The notes beneath the pieces were generated by a model. The model saw nothing but the letters and a program-made list of their open reading frames with translations, searched no databases and was not told the DNA's origin. From NCBI GenBank assembly GCA_946811185.2, contig OX328112.1, positions 34,235,323-34,299,322 of the forward strand: DNA of 64,000 nucleotides, given 5' to 3'. Both the position numbers and the translations under genes were made by a program. This stretch comes from Hippopus hippopus (taxonomy: Eukaryota > Mollusca > Bivalvia > Cardiida > Cardiidae). Numbering within the stretch: position 1 is the first letter of the stretch; every line of letters begins with the position of its first letter. Shown here piece by piece: positions 42,265 through 54,200 of this stretch.

Positions 42265-45200
42265 GTGAGTGAAACTACAGTGCTTTCAATATGAGCCACA
42301 GATAAGGATGTATTCGTTACTAGAATACATATAGATCTGTCACCTTTGTTTTCTATAAAATCCCATGTTGTATGCCGCATGAGAAAGACCACAGCATAGA
42401 TTATAGTAAGGCAGAAAGGACTTTCCTATTCGAAAAAAGATTCGTGAGTGGTATCGTGTTCAAATCCCGAAACTTACTGATTTTCCAACACATGCACTTT
42501 TACTGAAGACTATGTATGACACGTGTTGTACACGACGTTATAACGTCTTTTGCGGACGCCATAGATCAAGATCAGACTGCACTGAACGTGCAGTCTGATC
42601 CTGGATCTATACCATCCGATTGTTAGGTCAAGCCTATGAGATTAAAACCTTTCTCAGTTGCGATGGATGGTATTTTCAGCAGACGGAAGAGGTAGAGTTA
42701 ATATGACACGCTCTGTGAAAAGGTGGCTTAATGCATCTACAAATAGTATCGACACAGGTCAGCCTGCGTAGTCCATCCAGGCTGACATGGGTCGAAACTT
42801 TTAGCTCTTTGTAAATTATCTACATGTCCAAGAACCAGTCTGCTTCTGGATTCTGTCGGTTGTCAGACATTACTGATTTTATGGATCCATGATCGTGTGA
42901 TGACTTGGTTTGTACAATGTATTACGGAGTGGCATTAAACCCCCTTTTGCCAGGGCACAGCTCATATATTTTGCGCTAAGAGAATCTATTATTATACTGC
43001 AAAGAAATTTATCGTGATCCGATTGGATAATATACCCCGAACATATATATCATGTACACTGGCAAAACCAACGTAAAAGCAGTTTCCCTTTCGGGAGCCC
43101 CGTATACATGACTACACTTTCAACACAACATCCAAAATGGCGGCGTCGATCAAGATTAACATCAAGATTATGCGCCAAACTGCACGTTTTAGCACGTATT
43201 ACCAAGGTTTTAGTGACGTCGGTTCCCAGTGACGTCAGTTTTCATTGAATTGGGGCACTGAGAAGGAAACTTCTTCTTCGTCAGCGTACTCAATTTTTGA
43301 AACAAAAAAACAGGTAAAATTCGCTTAACACACGTTGGAATGGTAAAACTTTGCAGTATAATAAATTCGTTGTACGGTCAGGTGGCAGGGGACTTGGAAA
43401 CTTGTTCACGGCTGTGGTGAATCATGTCGCCCCGAGCCGAAGGCGAGGTGGCGACATGATTCACCACAGCCGTGAACAAGTTTCCAAGTCCCCTGCCACC
43501 TGACCGTACAACTAATAAAGTAAAACTCAAGGTGGCGCTCTGTCAAAGGGGAGTTAAATGCCTTCCCATGATGCATTGTACCAAGCAATAATTAGGGATT
43601 CGTAAGATCATTTTAGTCTGACAATTGGCTGGATATGTTGGCAGTATGGCTCTTGAACATGTATAAAGATTTACAAGTAGCAAAAAGTATCGACTCATGT
43701 CAGCCTGCGCGAACTGCGCAGGCTGACATGAGTCGATATTTTTTGCAGATGCGATAAGCCTCTTTTTCACAGACCATAGTTCAAATAATTTAGTTTCCAG
43801 TAACGTACATGTATACGCCTTCAGGTATAACGCTTTGTTACTGTGTTTACAAATCAAATATTTGACATTCTTTTATTACTTATGGCAACAATCAGGGTGC
43901 AACTGTCTTTACACACATTGTCCTTTTTGTTCATGATTTTTTTTTCTATTTCTATTTTCTGTTTGATAAAGGGTTGAAAACTTTTGAAATACCCATACCG
44001 ACCCATTACAAAATAACTTTTTACCAGACAACAACAATCTCAGACTTGTCCAAATTGAAAACATTTGCGGACGGCCAAATAAAGGTGACTCAAAAATCGA
44101 AATTTGTGTTGGGAAGGATAGAAAACATCTGTGTAAAAGGAGAAAATGCTGGTTACCAGGTTCGTTAAATGCGGGATTGTTCAGAAAAGGGTTCAAGGTC
44201 AGATCACTTTCTTTACTGTTCTGTTTGTGACTTACGCCGTCCATAAAAGCCATAATGACTTTAACTCTTTCATAACTGAATAAATAAATTTCATTTTCTC
44301 ACAGACTAAACATACATTTCCTCTGCAAGATCAAGAGACAGTTCGGTCATAATCTAGAATACAGCAGTGGACGGTGTAGATCAAAGATCAGACTGCACGT
44401 TCTGTGCAGTCTGATCTTGATCTACACTGTCCACAAAAGCTTCTGGTATCGTCCATGATATGGAAAGAGTTAATGGTTGAATTTCAATGTTTGACCAACT
44501 GATCGATAAATGTCCATGTACATAGGCCAGATAAGGCGGGGAGAAAAATTCTAATCTGTTTGCTTTGGTATCGTCCGTCTTGTTTAACTCTTAATCAGAC
44601 GACAAAATTTTAGACTTGTCCATATTGAAAGCATTTGCAGACGATAAATCAAAGGCGGTTTAAAACATGTAATTTGATCATGAACAAATAGTATTGCCTA
44701 GTTCATTTAACCAGGCCCCGGTCAACATGATTTACATAAATAAAAATTCTATTTTAACCCTCGGTATCGCACGAGGCTGCCTTCGGCACATGTCACGAAT
44801 GGTCACGGAAATATTTCGCAACTTCCCGAATAACAGTCGGAGTTCTATTTGTATGCCTATTTATATATTCAGCATATAGGTCAGGATCAGGTTAAATGAA
44901 GTAGGCAATATTACTCAAACAAATAAACGTAAAATGAAAAACCTATATTACCATAATTACACGCTTGATCTATTGTCTTATAATACCTTTGGCTTTTATC
45001 GTTTGCACCCGTAACAACAATGAACAATTTAGAAACCTTTTTTTTATTGTTTGCGCATGCCATATTCTTTGCAGACTCGGCCTGTCTGCTATGACGCATC
45101 ACCCATCTCATATACAGGAAAAAAGTAGGGCTTACACCGAAGCTATTACCCAAGCCTGCAGGGTCTGTTCTAATAAATGGCCGGTGCATAGGTTACATGC

Positions 45201-48200
45201 TAGCTGATCATAGCTGACTGAATCGCGCCAGGTAGGGTATTATTTAGTAAACGTTTATTTTATTTTGAAATTCAAAGTCACGATTGTCGTTTTGAAAACT
45301 AGTCCGGTTGTGTACCCAGAATGCCCAGATCAGATGTGTATTTGAAGAATGCCATCTAGCGGAAGATAATGACCTTACAAAAAACAACTGCTCTCCGAAT
45401 ATAACCGAGAATACTCGTAAATGCCCGAATTCTCACGAATAAACATATACGTATATTCTATGGTAATTTATGCATTGCGTAGAGGTCATTTTCATGTCAA
45501 TTTGTTTGAGTAATAAGATTGATGAAAAAAAAAAACACTGGGTGCCACTATTTTCTCCTTTTTCTCACACTGTTTTTTTAAAAAAAAACGGCTTCCACGT
45601 CGAGTTAAAAACAATAGCACGTTCGGCAAAAGGCTGTCATCTGATTTATATCACGGCGGCCAGTTCACCTGTTGCAGAACTTTTTGATTTTCTGTATTCT
45701 GTTCAGTAATACGCGCAGTATTATTTGCAAAGGTAATGGCCGCTTTCTTACACAGAGTTGAATCAAGGATAACCCGTGAGAGAGAAACAAATCCCGTCGC
45801 AATGATTAAAACCGTGTACACTAAAAGCCTTTGATTTAACGAGAGAAACCACTATTGAGGACAATGTTGAGGACTGTTTGGGACATTCCGTCTGACCTTG
45901 CTGGTATTCAACATTCATCCTTTTCCCACAGTGTTTTCTGCCCTTTTAAAGACAAATTCCACCATTTAGAATCACATTATGTTCGTCGTCTTCAGATGCT
46001 TTCAAGCGGAGAAGTCTAAAATTTGTCGTAAATCAGATCCTCGAATGGGCAGAGGATAGACATAGAGGATATTTGTTTTTTTCGGTGAAAGATCGAAATT
46101 TATTTCATCGAGTGAACATCATCCGTAATATTTTCACGAGTGGCGCAGCCACGAGTGAAAATATTACCGATGGTGTTCACTCGATGAAATAAATTTCGAT
46201 CTTTCATCGAAAAAAACAAATATTCTATTTATTTCATGCTTTTAACCCTTTCTGGGAGGAACTTTATCAAAATCCAGTACAGTCTTTTCAGTTATTCCCC
46301 GTGGCGTACCCCCCCGCATAGCAACGCATTACAATATTACGTCAAGCGCGAGAAATGTAAGGTAAATGACGTCATATTTCCATCTGGTTGTGAGTCACGC
46401 GCATTTTACCTAGGTAACTAGAATAAAAAAATCGGTATTTTCACTGGTCGTACCCGTGGAATATCGAAAAATATTTTCACCGCTATTTCTCGATATCCTA
46501 CCGGAAAGCATGAAATAAAACGAGTGGGGTTGTCATTGTGATATAGATGTATAGGATAGACAACGAGTGGGGTTGTCATTGTGATATAGATATATAGGAT
46601 AGACAACGAGTGGGGTTGTCATTGTGATATAGATGTATAGGATAGACAACGAGTGGGGTTGTTCATGTGATATAGATGTATAGGATAGACAACGAGTGGG
46701 GTTGTTCATGTGATATAGACGTATAGGATAGACAACGAGTATGGTTGTTCATGTGATAAAGACGTATAGGATAGACAACGAGTATGGTTGTTCATGCGAT
46801 ATAGACGTATAGGATAGACAACGGGTGGGGTTGTCTATGTGATATAGACGTATAGGATAGACAACGAGTCGGGTTGTCTATGTGATATAGACGTATAGGA
46901 TTTACAACGAGTGGGGGTAATCTATGTTATAGCCGATAGTGAAACCCTAATTTTGCGATTTCAAAGTTATTTTTGTGGAAGAATGATTCCTTATCGGAAA
47001 GAGTAGTTCCAAGCTCAGACCGAACGTTCTGTGCAGTCTGATCTTGATTTACACTGTCCACAAAAGATCCTTGAATCGCGGTTAGCAGCATACGGACAAT
47101 TTTGGTTTAACCAGAAAATGTTACAAAGAAGCGGTAAAGTGTTGTCTGATCTTTATGTACATTGCCTGCAAAAGTAAAGAAAGCTAGGTTTAGCGCTTTA
47201 ACCCTTTCCCACATAATCACGAGTTTTTACCGACTCCGAGGAAAAAGCATTTTTGAAAACATTGTGGTAAAAGGAGTAAATGCTGCTAATCAGCATTTTC
47301 TCCTTTTCCCACAATGTTTTCTAGTCTACCCTATCAAAGGCACAATATATCATTTGAGCTACTTTTGATTTGTCATCTGAAATTGCTTTCGATTTAGTTG
47401 CATAAAAAATTGTGTCGGTACGGTAAATAAAAAAGGGTGAAAGAGAAATCTTAACAATAACCTGCGGTAATTTAGATTCTCTTGTACTGATTAACTGAGA
47501 CGAAAACAAAACCTGCTTTCTTTTTTACTCAATAAGACTAAACAATCACGTCCTAATAATAATAGGTGTAAACTCGTTAAATTTATTAGAACATGAAATG
47601 TCTAAAATCTAGGTTAAGGTACCTGTTAGAGTTAGACACGACACTTCAAAATGTTGTGCATTCGTAACCAGTGTTTTTTTTTTTTTCTTTGCGAAAGCTC
47701 TACGTCTTGGTCAGTATTCGACAACCATTCTCAAGACCGTTCTCAGTCTAATTCTTCAGAGTTTTCTGAATTTTAAAGTTACACAACTTCTGATTGGCTA
47801 AACCATTTGGTGAATTAGACAAAGAAAGTGCTTAAGAATGATTAGTGAATACGGACCATGGTCTACCATTCGGCATACCTCAGGTGATGGGAGCCATCAA
47901 ATTCCTCGGCTGTATCTGGTGGATTGATATGCACCTAAACGGTACATTTCATCGCCGGAAATACGCCGGTTTACCGTTCTGAAAATTGTAAGGCTCCTCT
48001 TAAAAAAGAAAACTTGAGTCTCAATTTTCTATCGAAATCTTTCTAACTATATTTCAGTTGACAAACAGTTCGTACATTCATTTTTTAATGTGGTTTATCA
48101 ATTCCGATTGAAGTTTTCATCGGCAGACAGATAGATGTGAATAACTTCATCGAGGTTGTTTATGTCGTTGCTAAACGACTTACAGTGGCGCCGCCATGTA

Positions 48201-51200
48201 TAAGATCACGTGATTGGCAGTTCAAATGGAAACGACTGTTATACAGACGAGGTTAGATGTAGGTACGGAATCGGCCGAGTTGTGAAGAGTGCCTGGTCTA
48301 CCAATAGTGACCATAAATATTTCGTCCATATCCCCATTTGCTTACATGTATTTTCAGCTTTACTTCCAAATCTATTGTGTGTTACAAACTGAAGCTGATT
48401 TTAAGAAATTTGTATGAATATACAGCTAAATGTATTTTACAAGGGAATGTATAAGGGATATTTGATTTTTTTTTTCGGTGAAAGATCGAAATTTATTTCA
48501 TCGAGTGAACATCATCGGTATTATTTTCAAGATTGGCGCAGCCACGAGTGAAAATATTACTGACATAATGTTCACGAGATTTAATAAAGTTCGATCTTTC
48601 AAAAGTTAACCTAGGTAACTAGTGCGCGGGAACTACTGTTTCCGCCTTCAGGTGAAGAGTTAGAAAATATGAAATCGGTATTTTTCACTGTTCGTAATCA
48701 TGAAATACCAAACCAAAATCCACCATTATTTCTTGAAAAACTACCGAAAAGTATGATATAGAAATATTATATAAATGCAACTGTTTGTAGATATCCAGCC
48801 GTCGGTAGGATAGGGAGGCTTTTTATGATTTTTTTTTTTTTGTCTGTATGTATCCCATTTTCAACACTATTTCAGTTATTAATACCTTAGTGGCAAGTCG
48901 ACCTGTCTATGCTTTCCCGGAATCTATTTTACCAGTACTTCGCTCATTATTCTCCCAATCTTCCCAAGTTACTGGCTGCTTTCCTACATCAACCATCGTC
49001 TAAAGTATGATCAGCGGCAATAGAGGAATGAATCCTGCCGCCATGACTATCATCAATCCTCGGAATGAATTTGGCCGAGCTAGGGATTCGGACCAGCGAC
49101 CCCTTGGTCTAGAGTCCTGAACACCATCTATCTTCGGGTTGTTGAAACTCGGGGTTGCGTACCTATCACCTCTCGAAATAAATCATGGACTGTAAAACTT
49201 TTAAAATTTCCGCGTAAAAATGGCTTGTACACGAATACTCAGCTGAATGAATAAATATAAAAGAAAACCTTAAAGCAAAAGCAGAAATTATTCGATAATT
49301 TTTGTTATATTACGTTAAAGGTCATCGGCTGTAATACAGAAAAAAATCGCCTGGGAGTAGTAGTGTGTTGAATGCAGAAATATACTGTAATGATACTGTG
49401 TAGATCCATATGTACTGTTCAATGACAAAACTATAATTATTTCAAAATATGTTATGTATATAAACTAGTTATATGATACTCCGTTTACCTCATAGTCCCG
49501 TTTTTTTTTAAACGACCTGAGGAAATAAGCTTTTGAAAACATTGCGGGAAAAGAAAAAAATGCTGGTAACCAGAAAATGGGTAAGATTGATTGATTGTAT
49601 GGTGTTTAACGCCGTACTCCGCGCAATGTTCTTTCCAAGCCACTGGCTGCTTTTCTACATAACCATCATCGAAAAAATGGTCAGCAGTGAGAGAGGAGTG
49701 AATCCTGTCGCAATGACTATCATTAATCCTTGGAAAGAAATTGGCAGAGCCGGGGATCGAACCAGCGACGCCCTGTTCTCAAGTCCTGTATGCTATCGAC
49801 TGAGCTACCAGGGCTCGGCAATGACCCTGAGGAAGAAAACTTTGGAAGATATTGCGGGATAAGAAGAAAGGAGTATGAAGTGGGATTAGAAAGAAAATAC
49901 TGGTAACCAGAGAAAAATTGTTAGAAATTGTAGTAACCAGCTTTTTTCCCTATTCCCACATATATTTTTTACTACCCTTTCTAAAACAACTTGCTAAGTT
50001 TGTTTCACACTTGAGCAGTTGTTGTCAGCTAATGTTTTCAACCCATAGACTGCTAAGCGCGACTCACTAACCTTCTGCGGATAGTGTAGATCAAGATCAG
50101 ACTGCACAGAACGTGCAGTCTGATCTTGGATCTCCACTGTCCGCTAAAGAGAAATTTTTTGTTCAAAAAAATAAGTCTGAAAAGGCATTATTTGGATTTT
50201 TACCATCGGCTTGAAAATTTCGTTTTATTTATTTAACAGGATACGAGTAAATAGAAAGAAATCTACAATTTGTCAATTGTGAAAGGGGTATATGGCCTGT
50301 AACAGGCGAAAAGGGGCATTCGGACATTTGCGTAAAGTGTCATCCCGGATCAGCCTGCGCAGTCCGCGCAGGCTAACCCGAGACGACACTTTCCGTTCTT
50401 ATGCATTTTTTCTCGTTTGCGCAAGTCTACTGTAGTACAAAATCGAATGTAGTCGTAAAGTGTCGTCTCGGGTCAGTCTGCGCGGACTGCGCAGACTGAT
50501 CCGCGACGACACTTTACGCAAATGTCCGAATGCCCCTTTTCGTGTGTTGCAGGCCAATTATACTGTACACTAGATCTAACATTTTGGAACAAATTGTAGA
50601 TTCTGTTTGATTATTCATTCATAAAGAAGCGATATTTAAATACGTGTTAACCTTACCGTCGAGGATATCGTCGATTCTTCTGTATGCAGTGATTTGCTGC
50701 GGTCTGATCGCTTGAGAGAGAGAATGAGTGAGAGGTGTTGTCTAACAAACTGACCAAAATATTACCAGCCACACAACCAACCAACCAACCAACCAACCAA
50801 TCAACCAACCAAACAACGAAACAACCAAAGAACGAACCAACGAACCAGCGAACCAACGAAGAAACGAATGGACGAACGAACGAACAAACAAACGAACGAA
50901 CGAAAGAACCAACCAACCAACCAAACAACCAACCAACCAACCAACCAACAAACAAACAAACAACGAAGAAAAATAACAAAACAAACAAACGTCATACCAG
51001 CCAACCAACCAACCCACCAATAAGCAAACAATAAAACAACAAACCTATCAACCATCATACCATGCTACCGGCCTTCAACTTACCTACTCTATATATCTAA
51101 TTCCATCCAAGTATATCTAATGCCATGCAACTGTATATCTGATTCCATGCAAGTGCATATCTAATTCCACTCAAATGTAAATATAATTCCATCAAGTTGT

Positions 51201-54200
51201 ATATCTGGTTCCATGAAGCTGTAAATCTAATTCCGCGCAAGTGTATATCTAAATCTGTGCAAGTGGACACCTAAATTCGTGCAAGTGTATATCTAATTCT
51301 GTTTAAGTGTTCTAATTCCTTACCAGTGTATATCTAATTCCTTGCAAGTGTATCTCTAATTCCATGCAAGTGTATACATGTATTTAATTCCTTACAAGTT
51401 TATATCAAATTCCGTGGAAGTGTAAATCTTATTTCCGTGCAAGTGTATATTTAATTGTATATCTTATTCCGAGCAAGCGTATATTTTATTCTGTGCAAAT
51501 GTATATCTAAATCCGTGTAAGTGTATATCTAATTCCGCGCACTTCTCTTTATTTCAGTGCAGTGGCTCAGTTCAACAGTTTAAAGCCCAGATTTCCTACG
51601 ACTGTAAGATACGAGGACGACAGGTTCCTATAGAGATTTACTGGAAACTATTCATATCAGTTGGGGGTAAGTATTTTTGGACCTCTTTAAAAGCACTGTG
51701 GTGGCCAAAAATAAACAGTGCGGATGTTAGAATGCATTTCAAATCATACCATGTAAAAGTATGGAAATTAAGGTGAAGATGACAATCTGTTATTGCACGG
51801 TCAGTCCAATTGTTAGTCGCTGGCAAAAACTTAATTTTAAAAGCGGGTAGAAAGGAAAAAAAAAAAAAAAAAAAATGATAGGGCTACTTGGCACCTTTTT
51901 ACCTAGTTTTAGCATTCATTTTTATGCCAGCAACTAACACTTGGACCGACGGCACGATAACTGGGTGTTATCTACACATTCATTTCCATATACTTTTAAA
52001 TGGTGTGGTCAAAATCTAAATGAATTTTAACAACCTGATTGTTTACTATTGGTTGCTACAGGGCGTTTAACTCTTTTCAAACGATAAAATTTCAGACTAC
52101 AAATTAGATTCATCTTTGATATAGTAGAAAACATTGTGGGAAAACGAGAAAATGCTGGTAACCAGCATTTTCTCCTTTCCTCACAATGTTTTCAAAAGCT
52201 TAACTCCTCAGGATTGCTAAAACTTGAAAATGTTTGGTAAAGGGTTAAATCGGCGTTGATTTCAACAAATCGTTTGTAGAGGCTTTGATTAGTGATATTT
52301 TTTTTTAAACATTGTGATAACAGGTTAAAATACTTAACATGATTCCTTTTGAGGAGACCTCGTTATATCGACACTTTACAGTATGAAAAAGCACGGAGAG
52401 TTCATCTAAAAACCAACACTAAAAAGTAGTCAAATGCCAAATCACCAAATTGATATGTTATTTTATTTAGTTTTATCAATAAAAGATCGAGAAACAGAAT
52501 TCTATTTCATGGCATTTCCCATTGCGACAAGAAACTGGCTATGAGTATTGGGTAAAGTCACTAACTAAAACAGGGTCGGATTTAAAAACCGGATTTGACC
52601 GGGTCGAACTGGAACGGACTTAAGGGACCCTAACGCTTCTAGTGCAACATGGAATAAAATTTCTTGTTAGTTGATAAATAAGGATTTATACTGATATAAT
52701 ACTTTGGCACTTTTTAACCGACCAGAAATGCCTTTGATGTATATCTTGAAATTATTTGTCGATACTTTTGTTAGTTTCCTGAAAAGGGAGGTAAGTATTA
52801 TCTCCCTTTGTAATGAGAATAGAGTGGTTTTAGATTTATAAATGATAATTCTAAGAAGGAAAAAAAGGAAAAAGTGGCTCGATTAAAGTAGTACAATAAC
52901 ACTAATTTTTAATCATAGCAAATTTTGTAGGATAATATTATAGTGGTGACCCCATTAGGGGTCTGCTACCTTTATAACCGAATCCTGTGTAAAGTTTTAT
53001 CTTTACCAAAGTCGCTTTTTCCACATTCGCTAGTCTGTCGGTACTTTCAGTACTTTGATTAGTAATTTCACCTTTTGCAGAACGCTTTTTGCCAGTGCTT
53101 GAAATTACATTGAATAAATCACACACCCCTTACAACGAGCAAAATTCGATTCCTTTTTGTCCTCTGTCTGAAGATTCAATACAACGACTGTTACGACTGT
53201 TTAAGTTATATTTTATTGGAAAATAAAGTCAGCTTGCCCTTCATGAAAAAGTATATATTTCCAGTACTTTACATTTGTTTATTTACATTTATCTTCAGGT
53301 TTTTTGATCGAACTGTTTGAAGACACTCCATACTTTATAGATGAAGAAGGTAGATTTAGAAATGTGTCAGGACTGCAGCATATGTCCATATTTGTTTTGT
53401 TCTTCCTCCATGCCGTTTTGGATTGTTTACGTTATTACAAGTTATTATACATTGAGGGTCTAGATTATCTGACACTGGCTATGTCGTTTGGCTGGTGAGT
53501 TGATTGTATCTTTGTCTGTCTGTCTGCCTGTCAGTATGTTTGTCTCTCCCCGTCTGACTCTCTCTCTCTCCGTTTGACTCTCTCTCTCTCTCCGCCTGAC
53601 TCTTTCTCGTTCCGCCTGTCTTTCTCTCTGTGTCTTCTCTGTTTGTGTGTGTATCTCTCTGTATGTCTTTGGCTGTTTCTTTCTTAAGCTTTACAATTAT
53701 AAGTGTATGCAGACCCTTTTGTTTAGTATTTATATACTTTTGTTTGGTAATTCATTCATATGACGACGGCCAGTGCGTCTATCAACTACGTGTTGATACG
53801 GTCCTAGGAATTTTTCTGTTAGTACCTCTTTCAACGTGTATCAAAGTAACCGTGGATTTTTTCACATAAACATCGTCGATTTAATGTTTGGCGGTGAAAG
53901 AGGAACGAATCCTGTCGCAATGGACCACACGAGCCTGGAATACAAATCATATATCATACTTTACAAATCATATATCATACTTTACCGACTGAGCTACGGG
54001 GTTCGGCCTTGATTCAGTTACTCGAAACTTATGCCTTAACCCTTTACCACACTATCAAGAATTATAACGACCCTAGAGGAGTATGCTTTTGAAAAAAATG
54101 TGGCAAAGGGTTAACTCTCTACCAAATACAATTACTTTAGACCTGTCCAGATTGAAAGCATTTTGCAGGTGTCACACTTAAATGTGACTCAAAAACTGAC

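Noticed and set aside
42162..42392. Minus-strand 76-codon frame over TMEM45 exon 1
   Set aside because: Shadow of the real exon; no domain.
50653..51058. Large frames on both strands of the CCAA/CGAA tract
   Set aside because: Simple-sequence artefact; four overlapping frames are open at once, reading NQPTNQPT or VGWLVGWL.
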